NCBI GenBank assembly: GCA_035650495.1
Contig: DASRHK010000149.1
Location: forward strand, 1-17,892
Origin: DASRHK01 sp035650495
GTDB lineage: Bacteria > Pseudomonadota > Gammaproteobacteria > Nevskiales > Nevskiaceae
DNA: 17,892 nucleotides
Direction: 5' to 3'
Part shown: positions 9,983 to 16,822 of the stretch, in pieces
Layout: every line of letters begins with the position of its first letter
How positions within the stretch are numbered: position 1 is the stretch's first letter
The notes under the pieces: model-generated
The model's input: the letters and a program-made list of their open reading frames with translations, nothing else
The model's database searches: none
Told to the model about the DNA's origin: nothing
Position numbers and translations under genes: made by a program

Positions 9983-10921
9983 ATGGATGAGTTCGCCCTC
10001 ATCCGCCACTATTTCTCCGGACTCACCACCGTCAAGCACGGCGTCGTGCTCGGCGTCGGCGACGATGCGGCGCTGCTGCGCGTGCCGAGCGGCGAGGAGC
10101 TCGCGGTCACCACCGACACGCTCGTCGCCGGCCGGCATTTCACGGAGGATGCGCCGCCCGAGGACATCGGCTGGAAGTCGCTCGCGGTGAACCTGTCCGA
10201 TCTCGCGGCGATGGGCGCGAAGCCGCGCTGGTTCACGCTGGCGCTGACGCTGCGGCTCGCCGATCCGGACTGGCTCGAGGGCTTCGCGCGCGGCCTGCGC
10301 TCGCTCGCCGAGGACAGCGGCATCGCGCTCGTCGGTGGCGACACCACGCAAGGTCCTTTGTCGATCACGATCACCGCGATGGGCACGCTGGAGAAAGGCA
10401 GCGCGCTCAAGCGTTCCGGCGCCAAGGTCGGCGATCTCGTCTGCGTCACCGGCACCCTCGGCGACGCGGCGCTCGCGCTGCGCATGCGCGATGCGGAGGA
10501 TCTGCCGGAATCGCTGAGCCGCCGTCTCCATCGTCCGCAGCCTCGCAACACCGCCGGCCTCGCGCTGCGCGGCAAGGCGCACGCGGTGATCGATCTTTCC
10601 GACGGACTCGCCGGCGATCTCCAGCACATCCTCGATGCGAGCAAGGTCGGCGCCGAAGTGCGCGTCGATCAGCTGCCGCTCTCGGAAGACTTCCGCGCGC
10701 TCGCGCCGGTCGAGCAGCGCCTCGCCCTGCAAGCCGGCGGCGGCGACGACTACGAGCTCTGCGCGTGCATTGCGCCGGGCGATTTCGACGCGATTCAGAA
10801 ATCGCTCGACGTTCCCCTCACCGTCGTCGGCAAGATCACGAAGAAGAAAGGCCTGCGCTTCGTCGACGCAGCCGGCAAGGCGGTCAAGCAGGACTTCGAC
10901 GCCTACCGGCATTTCCAATGA
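9983..10921 (+). CDS. thiL: thiamine-monophosphate kinase
   Basis: ThiL phosphorylates thiamine monophosphate with ATP to give thiamine diphosphate, the active cofactor. The N-terminal domain shows GVGDDAALL, TTDTLVAGRHF, NLSDLAAMGAKPRWF and GGDTTQGPLSI, the Asp-rich metal and nucleotide sites of the PurM/ThiL fold. The C-terminal domain has VIDLSDGLAGDLQHIL and GGGDDYELC. The length of 312 residues is normal. Translation from ATG 9983 (MDEFALIRHYF) matches the usual N-terminus. The gene is 5 nt after the nusB stop and its own stop overlaps pgpA as ATGA. No TPP-riboswitch-like sequence precedes it. Confidence 0.96.
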   Translation: MDEFALIRHYFSGLTTVKHGVVLGVGDDAALLRVPSGEELAVTTDTLVAGRHFTEDAPPEDIGWKSLAVNLSDLAAMGAKPRWFTLALTLRLADPDWLEGFARGLRSLAEDSGIALVGGDTTQGPLSITITAMGTLEKGSALKRSGAKVGDLVCVTGTLGDAALALRMRDAEDLPESLSRRLHRPQPRNTAGLALRGKAHAVIDLSDGLAGDLQHILDASKVGAEVRVDQLPLSEDFRALAPVEQRLALQAGGGDDYELCACIAPGDFDAIQKSLDVPLTVVGKITKKKGLRFVDAAGKAVKQDFDAYRHFQ

Positions 10922-11445
10922 CCGAACAAGCCAAGATCGCGCGACCGTTGCCGCGGCTGATCCTGACGACGCCCGAGCACGTCATCGCGTTCGGCTTCGG
11001 CGCGGGGCTCGCTCCGTTCGCGCCGGGCACCTTCGGCACGATCGTCGGCATTCCGTTCTTCCTGGTGCTGATGTGGCTGCCGCCGCTGTACTATGCCGTC
11101 GCGGTCACCGCGTTGTTCGTGTTCGGCTGCTGGGCCTGCGATCGCAGCGCGAAGCTCCTCGGCGTGCACGACTACGGCGGCATCGTGTTCGACGAGATCG
11201 TGGGCTTCCTCGTCGCGTGCATTCCGCTGCTGCCCGCGCTGCAGCTGCGACACGGTTACCTGTGGCACTGGCTGGTTGCGGCCTTCGTGCTGTTCCGCTT
11301 CTTCGACATCCTGAAGCCGCCGCCCATCCGCAGGCTCGATCAGAGCGTCCACGGCGGCTTCGGGATCATGCTCGACGACGTGCTGGCCGGCGGCTATTCG
11401 GCGCTCCTGCTGGCGATCGCGACGTGGATCGTGCCCAAGAACTGA
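10918..11445 (+). CDS. pgpA: phosphatidylglycerophosphatase A
   Basis: PgpA removes the phosphate from phosphatidylglycerol phosphate at the inner membrane, completing phosphatidylglycerol synthesis. The 175-residue protein has the family signature GAGLAPFAPGTFGTIVG, then FDEIVGFLVA with the conserved Asp-Glu, then FRFFDILKPPPIRRLD. About four hydrophobic segments are visible: around 38-75, 95-112, 117-131 and 153-170. The ATG at 10918 overlaps the thiL stop by 4 bp. It is the last gene of the glyA-to-pgpA run, since an 81-nt gap with promoter-like sequence follows. Confidence 0.94.
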   Translation: MTEQAKIARPLPRLILTTPEHVIAFGFGAGLAPFAPGTFGTIVGIPFFLVLMWLPPLYYAVAVTALFVFGCWACDRSAKLLGVHDYGGIVFDEIVGFLVACIPLLPALQLRHGYLWHWLVAAFVLFRFFDILKPPPIRRLDQSVHGGFGIMLDDVLAGGYSALLLAIATWIVPKN

Positions 11446-11455
11446 ATCGCGATTC
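11444..11455. promoter_or_regulatory. 12-bp perfect palindrome at the pgpA stop
   Basis: GAATCGCGATTC is self-complementary, overlaps the pgpA TGA (11443-11445) and is followed by ATTTTTCT. It could form a weak 4-bp hairpin with a T-rich tail, act as a small operator, or be coincidental. It sits close to the possible -35 position of the downstream promoter, which would suit a repressor site. No regulator can be named. Confidence 0.3.
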
Positions 11456-11474
11456 ATTTTTCTCGGATTTGGTT

Positions 11475-11480
11475 TACACT
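11475..11480 (+). promoter_or_regulatory. candidate -10 box for the atuA pair
   Basis: TACACT (four of six to TATAAT) lies in a locally AT-rich patch between pgpA and the AtuA gene. The best -35 at suitable spacing is TTCATT (11453-11458), a poor match. Transcription would start near 11487, and the leader would hold a small hairpin, CCCC-GCTT-GGGG (11487-11498), before the weak Shine-Dalgarno GAGAGAAG (11517-11524). Confidence 0.4.
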
Positions 11481-11526
11481 GGCGCGCCCCGCTTGGGGGA
11501 CGTCTTCCGGGAACGCGAGAGAAGCA

Positions 11527-12894
11527 ATGGCCAACAAGATCGTCCGTGTCGCCAATGGACAGGGATTCTGGGGCGACAGCCTTTTGGGCCCGATCCGCCT
11601 CGTCGAGGAAGGACCGCTCGATTACCTGACGCTCGACTATCTCGCCGAAGTCACCATGAGCATCATGCAGAAGCTCAAGCTGCGTGATCCCAACGCGGGC
11701 TACGCGACGGACTTCGTGGAGATGCTTCGCCGCATCCTGCCGCGCTGCAAGCAGAAGGGCATCAAGGTCGTCGCCAACGCCGGCGGCGTCAATCCGCGTG
11801 GCTGCCTCGAGGCGATCCGCAAGGTGGTCGCCGATCTCAAGCTCACCGGCGTCAAGGTCGCGATCGTCGAAGGCGACGACATCCTTTCGCAATTGCCGGA
11901 GCTCATGAAAGGCGGCGAGGAATTCAAGAACCTCGACAACGGCGCGCCGGTTTCCACCGTGCTCGATCGTCTCACCAGCGCGAACGTCTACATCGGCGCG
12001 AAGCCGATTGCGGAGGCGCTCGCCAAGGGCGCCGACGTCGTCATCACCGGCCGCGCGACCGATCCGTCGATCGCGCTCGGGCCGCTCTTGCACGAGTTCG
12101 GCTGGTCGATGACCGATTACGACAAGCTCGCGGCCGGCACGATCATGGGCCACATCCTCGAATGCGGCCCGCAGTGCACCGGCGGCAACTACACGCACTG
12201 GCGCGAGGTGAAGGATTTTGCGCGCATCGGCTGGCCGATCGCGGAAGCGAGCGCCGACGGCACGTTCACCATCACCAAGCACGACGGCACCGGCGGGCTC
12301 GTCAACGTCGAGACGGTGACGTCGCAGCTGCTCTACGAGATGGGCGATCCGAAACGCTATCTCGGTCCGGATTGCATCGCGGATTTCACGACGATCAATC
12401 TCGCGCAGGACGGCAAGGATCGCGTGAAAGTGTCCGGCATCAAGGGCACCGCGCCGACGCCGACCTACAAGGTGTCGATGTCGTACGCGAACGGCTACAA
12501 GATCGCCGGCATGCTGGTGATCACCGGTCCCGACGCAGTCGAGAAAGGGAAGATCTGCGCCGATGTCATCTTCAAGCGCCTCGAGATGTACGGCCTGAAG
12601 ATCCCCGAGAAGGATCGCTTCGTCGAGTTCGTCGGCACCAACGTCTGCTATCAGGGCATCGTGCCGGCGCCGAGCCAGCCGAGCGAGATCGTCATGCGCG
12701 TCGGCGCGAAAGGCAAGGATCGCAAGCTCCTCGAATTCCTCGGCCGCGAGCTCGCGCCGCTCGTCACGGGCGGACCTCCCGGCATCACCGGCTTCGCGGC
12801 GGGTCGTCCGAGTGCCTCCGAGATCGTCGGCTACTGGCCGGCGCTGATGGACAAGACCAAAGTGAAGACGACCGTGACCGTGGAGGAGCTCTAG
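11527..12894 (+). CDS. AtuA-family (DUF1446) acyclic terpene utilisation-like protein, N-terminal part
   Basis: The 455-residue protein belongs to the family named after AtuA of the Pseudomonas acyclic terpene (citronellol/geraniol) pathway; the reaction it catalyses is not established. Family features are ANGQGFWGDS at the N-terminus, DYLTLDYLAEVTMSIM, VVANAGGVNPRGCLEAI, VEGDD, YIGAKPIAEALAKGADVVIT followed by GRATDPSIALGP, GHILECGPQCTGGNY and GGLVNVETV. No signal peptide or membrane segment is visible, so it is probably cytosolic. In Pseudomonas AtuA the C-terminal domain is part of the same chain; here it is the separate next gene, which begins on the base after this gene's TAG. Whether the substrate is a terpenoid cannot be told from sequence: no other atu gene is in the window. 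Confidence 0.88.
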   Translation: MANKIVRVANGQGFWGDSLLGPIRLVEEGPLDYLTLDYLAEVTMSIMQKLKLRDPNAGYATDFVEMLRRILPRCKQKGIKVVANAGGVNPRGCLEAIRKVVADLKLTGVKVAIVEGDDILSQLPELMKGGEEFKNLDNGAPVSTVLDRLTSANVYIGAKPIAEALAKGADVVITGRATDPSIALGPLLHEFGWSMTDYDKLAAGTIMGHILECGPQCTGGNYTHWREVKDFARIGWPIAEASADGTFTITKHDGTGGLVNVETVTSQLLYEMGDPKRYLGPDCIADFTTINLAQDGKDRVKVSGIKGTAPTPTYKVSMSYANGYKIAGMLVITGPDAVEKGKICADVIFKRLEMYGLKIPEKDRFVEFVGTNVCYQGIVPAPSQPSEIVMRVGAKGKDRKLLEFLGRELAPLVTGGPPGITGFAAGRPSASEIVGYWPALMDKTKVKTTVTVEEL

Positions 12895-13227
12895 ATGGCC
12901 AAGGTCAAGTTGATGGACATCGCCATCGCCCGCTCGGGCGACAAGGGCGCCGGCAGCAACGTCGGCATCGCGGCGAAGACGAAAGAGATCTACGAGTTCC
13001 TGGTGAAGGAGCTGACGGTCGAGCGCGTGCAGAAACATTTTGCGCAGATCAATTTCGGCAAGGTCGATCGCTACGAATTGCCGAACCTGCGTGCGCTCAA
13101 CTTCATCCTGCACGACTCGCTCGGCGGCGGCGGCACCGAGACGATGAAGACCGACGCGCAGGGCAAGGTCCACGGGCTCGCGATGCTGCACATGGAGCTC
13201 GACGTCCCGGATGCGCTGCTGAAGTGA
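12895..13227 (+). CDS. AtuA C-terminal-like small protein, partner of the preceding gene
   Basis: This 110-residue protein matches the C-terminal domain found in one-piece AtuA proteins. Recognisable parts are DIAIARSGDKGAGSNVGIAA near the N-terminus, NFGKVDRYELPNLRALNFIL in the middle and LGGGGTETMKTDAQGKVHGL toward the C-terminus. The start codon abuts the upstream TAG without a gap, so translation should be coupled and the two products probably form one complex. The stop at 13225-13227 is followed within two bases by the left arm of a long hairpin element. Confidence 0.85.
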   Translation: MAKVKLMDIAIARSGDKGAGSNVGIAAKTKEIYEFLVKELTVERVQKHFAQINFGKVDRYELPNLRALNFILHDSLGGGGTETMKTDAQGKVHGLAMLHMELDVPDALLK

Positions 13228-13228
13228 A

Positions 13229-13328
13229 GGGCGCGACGAGCCCTTCCAGGAACGTGCGCGGCATGGACGCCTCGTCCGTAGCGTACAGGGACGTATCCAC
13301 AGCGGTCCTGGAAGGGCTCGTCGCGCCC
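13229..13328. repeat. hairpin element with perfect 23-bp inverted arms (REP/MITE-like)
   Basis: The arm 13229-13251 (begins GGGCGCGACGAG, ends TTCCAGGA) is the exact reverse complement of 13306-13328. The 54-nt loop (13252-13305) contains GCATGGACGCC, GGAC...GTCC half-sites that can form a small inner stem (13265-13268 with 13275-13278), and CAGGGACGTATCCACAGCG. It fills almost all of the 109-nt space between the AtuA partner and the phosphotransacetylase gene. The arms end without a T-run. The compact shape with long identical arms fits a non-autonomous mobile or REP-type repeat; a role as mRNA 3'-end stabiliser is also possible. No transposase and no clear target-site duplication are seen. 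Confidence 0.75.
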
Positions 13329-13336
13329 ATTCCAGC

Positions 13337-14233
13337 GTGAGCTTCATGCACGCGCTGCGGTCACAGGCCGCGGCGCGTCCCCGACGCGTGCTGCTGCCCG
13401 AATCGCACGATCCGCGCGTGACGGAAGCCGCGGAGCAGTTGTCGCGGCAGAAGCTCGCGATTCCGCTCCTGCTGGACGACGCCGCCGACTGGAATGCGCG
13501 CGTCGACCAGGCCATTGAAGGCCTGCTCGCACCCAAGGGCGAGCGAGAAGTCCTCGCCGCGAAAGACGAGCCGCTGATGCGCGCCGCCGTGCTGCTGCGG
13601 CTCGGCTTCGCCGACGCCGTCGTGACGGGCTCGGTCGCGACCACCGCGCATGTGCTCCGCTGCGGCTTGCGCGGCGTCGGGCTCGCAGCCGGCAGCTCGC
13701 TCGTCTCCAGCGTATTCCTGATGGAGTGGCGCGATCGCGTGCTCTCCTTCGCCGACTGCGCGGTCGTGCCGGATCCCGATCCGGCGCAGCTCGCGCACAT
13801 CGCGATCACCACCGCAGCGAGTCATCAGCGCATCACCGGCGAGGTGCCGAAGGTCGCCCTGCTGTCGTTCTCCACGCACGGCTCGGCGAGTCACGCGCGG
13901 GCGAACAAGGTGATCGAGGCGATGAAGATCGTGCGCAACCTCGCGCCGGACCTCGCCGTCGACGGCGAGCTGCAGTTCGATGCGGCGTTCGTGCCGTCGA
14001 TCGGTGAGAAGAAAGCGCCGGGCTCGAGCGTCGCGGGTCACGCCAACGTCTTCGTGTTCCCGGACCTCGACGCGGGCAACATCGGCTACAAGATCGCCGA
14101 GCGCCTCGGCGGCGCGGCGGCGATCGGCCCGATCCTGCAGGGGCTGGCGAAGCCCTGGATGGACCTTTCGCGCGGCTGCAAGGTCGATGACATTGTCAAT
14201 GTCGCGGTGATCGCCTCGCTCCTGGCCGCCTAG
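13337..14233 (+). CDS. stand-alone phosphate acetyl/butyryltransferase domain protein (Pta-like)
   Basis: The 298-residue protein is a single PTA_PTB domain, which transfers acyl groups between CoA and phosphate (acetyl-CoA plus Pi to acetyl phosphate). Diagnostic blocks are RVLLPESHDPRVTEAAEQL, a SLVSSVFLMEW core, FDAAFVPSIGEKKAPGSSVAG, HANVFVFPDLDAGNIGYKIAE, GPILQGLAKPWMDLSRGCKV and DDIVNVAVI. Ser278, Arg279 and Asp285 match the catalytic Ser-Arg...Asp of Methanosarcina Pta. It is shorter than typical Pta (about 330) and has no regulatory N-terminal domain or malic-enzyme fusion. The start may be GTG 13337 or ATG 13346. No acetate kinase gene adjoins it. The mobile-looking hairpin element lies just upstream, so its promoter position is unclear. 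Confidence 0.9.
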   Translation: MSFMHALRSQAAARPRRVLLPESHDPRVTEAAEQLSRQKLAIPLLLDDAADWNARVDQAIEGLLAPKGEREVLAAKDEPLMRAAVLLRLGFADAVVTGSVATTAHVLRCGLRGVGLAAGSSLVSSVFLMEWRDRVLSFADCAVVPDPDPAQLAHIAITTAASHQRITGEVPKVALLSFSTHGSASHARANKVIEAMKIVRNLAPDLAVDGELQFDAAFVPSIGEKKAPGSSVAGHANVFVFPDLDAGNIGYKIAERLGGAAAIGPILQGLAKPWMDLSRGCKVDDIVNVAVIASLLAA

Positions 14234-14237
14234 CAAG

Positions 14238-14267
14238 CTGACTCGGGCGGCTGGGTTCTGGGATAAT
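14238..14267 (+). promoter_or_regulatory. candidate sigma-70 promoter for ETF-ubiquinone oxidoreductase
   Basis: A -35-like CTGACT (14238-14243, four of six to TTGACA) and a -10 GATAAT (14262-14267, five of six) are 18 bp apart. Transcription would begin near 14274, giving a leader of about 29 nt. This is the best complete promoter in the window. Confidence 0.5.
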
Positions 14268-14302
14268 GCCGCGCTGCACAACGCCCCAACCGTAGCCTTC
14301 AC

Positions 14303-15973
14303 ATGACCGAAGAAGCCGTTGCCCGCGACGTCATGGAGTACGACGTCGTCATCGTCGGCGCCGGCCCGTCCGGTCTGGCCGCCGCGATCCGCCTGAAGCA
14401 GAAAGCCGCCGAAGCGGGGAAGGAGCTTTCGGTCTGCGTCGTGGAGAAGGGCTCCGAAGTCGGCGCGCACATCCTCTCCGGCGCGGTGTTCGAGCCGCGC
14501 TCGCTCGCCGAGCTCATCCCCAACTACAAGGAAAAAGGCGCGCCGATGGGCGTGCCCGTCACCGGCGACGACGTTTATTTCTTCTTGAGCGAGACGTCGG
14601 CTTTCAAGATGCCGAACCTCTTCGTGCCGAAGACGATGCACAACGAGGGGAACTCGATCCTGTCGCTCGGCAAGCTCGTGCGCTGGCTCGGCAAGCAGGC
14701 CGAGGAGCTCGGCGTCGAGATCTATCCGGGCTTCGCCGCGCAGGACGCGATCGTCGAGGACAACGTCGTCAAGGGTGTGGTCATCGGCGACATGGGCGTC
14801 GCGCGCGACGGTCATCACAAGGAAGGCTTCACCGCCGGCATGGAGCTGCGCGCGAAGTACACGTTCTTCGCCGAAGGCGCGCGCGGTCACATCGCCAAGC
14901 GACTCATCGAGCGCTACAAGCTCGCGGCCGGTGCCGATGCGCAGCACTGGGCGATCGGCGTCAAGGAGATCTGGGACGCGCCCGCCGGCAAGCATCAGCC
15001 GGGTCTCGTCGTCCACGGCGCCGGCTGGCCGCTCGACGTCTGGGGCACCGGCAACGCCGGCGGATCGTTCCTGTATCACGCGGAGAACAACCAGATCTAC
15101 GTGGGGCTGATCGTCGACCTGTCGTACACCAATCCGCATCTGTCGCCGTTCGACGAGTTCCAGCGCTTCAAGACGCATCCGAAGATCAAGCAGTATCTCG
15201 ACGGCGGCAAGCGCGTGTCCTACGGGGCGCGCGCGATCTGCAAGGGCGGCTTCAACGCGCTGCCGAAGATGACCTTCCCGGGCGGCGTGCTGATCGGCTG
15301 CGATCTCGGCACGATGAATTTCTCGAAGATCAAGGGCAGCCATACGGCGATCAAGTCGGGCATGCTCGCCGCGGAAGCCGCGGCCGAAGTGCTGCTCAAT
15401 GGCGGCGCGGGCGGCGACGAGCTCGCCGGCTATCCGGAGAAATTCAGGAACAGCTGGCTGCACTCGGAGCTGAAGAGCAGCCGCAACTTCGGCGTCTGGC
15501 TCCACAAGTTCGGCGCGGTGATCGGCGGCGCGATCAACTGGATCGAGCAGAACCTCTTCGGCGGCAACGTGCCGTGGACCGTGCACGATCTCAAGCCCGA
15601 CTACGCGACGCTGCACCCCGCCGCGAACGCGCAGAAGATCGAATACCTGAAGCCCGACGGCAAGCTCGTCTTCGACAAGCTCTCCTCGGTGTTCGTGTCG
15701 AGCACGAACCACGAAGAGGATCAGCCGGTGCATCTGCAGCTCAAGGACCCGAGTGTGCCGATCGACAAGAACCTGCCGCTCTACGACGAGCCCGCGCAGC
15801 GCTATTGCCCGGCCGGCGTCTACGAAGTCGTGCGCGAAGGCGAGAAGCCGCGCTTCCAGATCAACGCGCAGAACTGCGTGCACTGCAAGACCTGTGACAT
15901 CAAGGATCCGGCGCAGAACATCAACTGGGTCGCGCCCGAAGGCGGCGGCGGTCCCAATTACGCGAACATGTGA
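14303..15973 (+). CDS. electron transfer flavoprotein-ubiquinone oxidoreductase
   Basis: ETF-QO takes electrons from reduced ETF through FAD and a [4Fe-4S] cluster and passes them to ubiquinone at the inner membrane. The 556-residue protein begins with the FAD-binding motif YDVVIVGAGPSGLAAAI (from residue 12). The C-terminal ferredoxin-like part holds the cluster cysteines: Cys502 in RYCPAG and Cys525, Cys528 and Cys531 in NCVHCKTCDIKDP, followed by NINWVAPEGGGGPNYANM. GGFNALPKMTFPGGVLIGCD and SHTAIKSGMLAAEA are typical of the family. ATG 14303 has no clear Shine-Dalgarno; ATG 14333 (MEYDVVIVG) is an alternative. etfB and etfA follow, so the whole electron path from dehydrogenase to quinone is encoded together. 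Confidence 0.96.
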   Translation: MTEEAVARDVMEYDVVIVGAGPSGLAAAIRLKQKAAEAGKELSVCVVEKGSEVGAHILSGAVFEPRSLAELIPNYKEKGAPMGVPVTGDDVYFFLSETSAFKMPNLFVPKTMHNEGNSILSLGKLVRWLGKQAEELGVEIYPGFAAQDAIVEDNVVKGVVIGDMGVARDGHHKEGFTAGMELRAKYTFFAEGARGHIAKRLIERYKLAAGADAQHWAIGVKEIWDAPAGKHQPGLVVHGAGWPLDVWGTGNAGGSFLYHAENNQIYVGLIVDLSYTNPHLSPFDEFQRFKTHPKIKQYLDGGKRVSYGARAICKGGFNALPKMTFPGGVLIGCDLGTMNFSKIKGSHTAIKSGMLAAEAAAEVLLNGGAGGDELAGYPEKFRNSWLHSELKSSRNFGVWLHKFGAVIGGAINWIEQNLFGGNVPWTVHDLKPDYATLHPAANAQKIEYLKPDGKLVFDKLSSVFVSSTNHEEDQPVHLQLKDPSVPIDKNLPLYDEPAQRYCPAGVYEVVREGEKPRFQINAQNCVHCKTCDIKDPAQNINWVAPEGGGGPNYANM

Positions 15974-16001
15974 TATTGCGACGACGTTGCGTCGCAATAT
16001 C
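15972..16001 (+). terminator. 12-bp perfect hairpin at the ETF-QO stop codon
   Basis: GATATTGCGACG (15972-15983) is exactly reverse-complementary to 15990-16001, with a 6-nt loop ACGTTG. The left arm overlaps the last two bases of the TGA stop. No U-run follows. It may be a partial terminator or an RNA-stabilising structure between ETF-QO and etfB. Confidence 0.5.
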
Positions 16002-16002
16002 T

Positions 16003-16042
16003 CCGCCGGTTCGAGCGACGACAAGCGACGCTCAACCGGCGG
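16003..16042 (+). terminator. second GC-rich hairpin upstream of etfB
   Basis: CCGCCGGTTCGAGCG (16003-16017) pairs with CGCTCAACCGGCGG (16029-16042) over 14 bp with a single bulged C, around an 11-nt loop. It begins one base after the preceding hairpin and ends 33 nt before the etfB start. There is no U-tract. The pair of hairpins could uncouple ETF-QO mRNA level from that of etfBA. Confidence 0.5.
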
Positions 16043-16075
16043 AAACAACGGTTATCTGAGGCATGAGAGCAAGAA

Positions 16076-16822
16076 ATGAAAGCACTGGTTGCTGTTAAGC
16101 GAGTTGTCGACTTCAACGTCCGCGTCCAGGTGAAGTCCGACGGCTCCGGCGTCGTCACCGAGGGCGTCAAGCACTCGATGAATCCGTTCGACGAGATCGC
16201 CATGGAAGAGGCGATGCGTCAGAAGGAGAAGGGCAAGATCACCGAGATCGTCGCCGTCACCATCGGCGGCGCGAAGTGCGAAGAAACGCTGCGCACGGCG
16301 CTCGCGTTCGGCGCCGATCGCGCGATCCACGTGAAGGAAGAAGGTGAGGTGCAGCCGCTCACCGCGGCGCGGGCGCTCGCCGCCGTGTTCAAGAAGGAGA
16401 ATCCGGGCGTGTTCCTGCTCGGCAAGCAGGCGATCGACGACGACAACAACCAGACGCCGCAGATGCTTGCCGCGCTGCTCGATCTGCCGCAGGCGACGTT
16501 CGCGTCTAAAGTGGAGATCGGCGACGGCAAGGCCAAAGTCACGCGCGAAGTCGACGCGGGTCTGGAGACGCTCGAGGTCACGCTGCCGGCGATCGTTTCC
16601 ACGGACCTGCGCCTGAACGAGCCGCGCTACCTCAAGCTGCCGGACATCATGAAGGCGAAGAAGAAGCCGATCGACGCGACGTCGCTCGGCGATCTCGGCG
16701 TGCAAGCCGCGCCGCCGGTGAAGGTCGTGAAGACGACCGCGCCCGCGGGCCGCTCGAAGGGCCAGATGCTGAAGACCGTGGATGATCTCGTCGCTGCGCT
16801 GAAGACCAAGGGGCTGGTGTAA
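16076..16822 (+). CDS. etfB: electron transfer flavoprotein beta subunit
   Basis: EtfB is the AMP-binding subunit of the soluble ETF heterodimer that accepts electrons from acyl-CoA dehydrogenases and related enzymes. The sequence starts MKALVAVKRVVDFNVRVQV and continues with VKHSMNPFDEIAMEEAMRQK, AVTIGGAKCEETLRTALAFG, LGKQAIDDDNNQTPQMLAAL, REVDAGLETLEVTLPAIVST and LNEPRYLKLPDIMKAKKKP, which contain the dehydrogenase-recognition loop of classical (group I) ETF. The length of 248 residues is standard. The gene follows two hairpins, and the Shine-Dalgarno (GAGAGCAAG) is weak. It overlaps etfA by one base (TAATG). Confidence 0.97.
   Translation: MKALVAVKRVVDFNVRVQVKSDGSGVVTEGVKHSMNPFDEIAMEEAMRQKEKGKITEIVAVTIGGAKCEETLRTALAFGADRAIHVKEEGEVQPLTAARALAAVFKKENPGVFLLGKQAIDDDNNQTPQMLAALLDLPQATFASKVEIGDGKAKVTREVDAGLETLEVTLPAIVSTDLRLNEPRYLKLPDIMKAKKKPIDATSLGDLGVQAAPPVKVVKTTAPAGRSKGQMLKTVDDLVAALKTKGLV

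Noticed and set aside
9977..9983. TPP riboswitch before thiL
   Set aside because: Only 5 nt separate nusB and thiL, so there is no room for an aptamer.
13241..13340. Possible small protein read through the hairpin element (MDASSVAYRDVSTAVLEGL and following)
   Set aside because: The open frame results from the repeat's composition and is the tail of a shadow frame from the gene before it; no start with a Shine-Dalgarno is present.
10903..13812. Long - strand open frame opposite pgpA, the AtuA pair and part of the Pta-like gene (969 codons)
   Set aside because: It is antisense to several recognised proteins, crosses the hairpin element, and shows only codon-bias shadow composition.
13361..16048. 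Long - strand open frame opposite the Pta-like gene and ETF-QO (895 codons)
   Set aside because: It is an antisense shadow of conserved genes; no motif, promoter or Shine-Dalgarno supports it.
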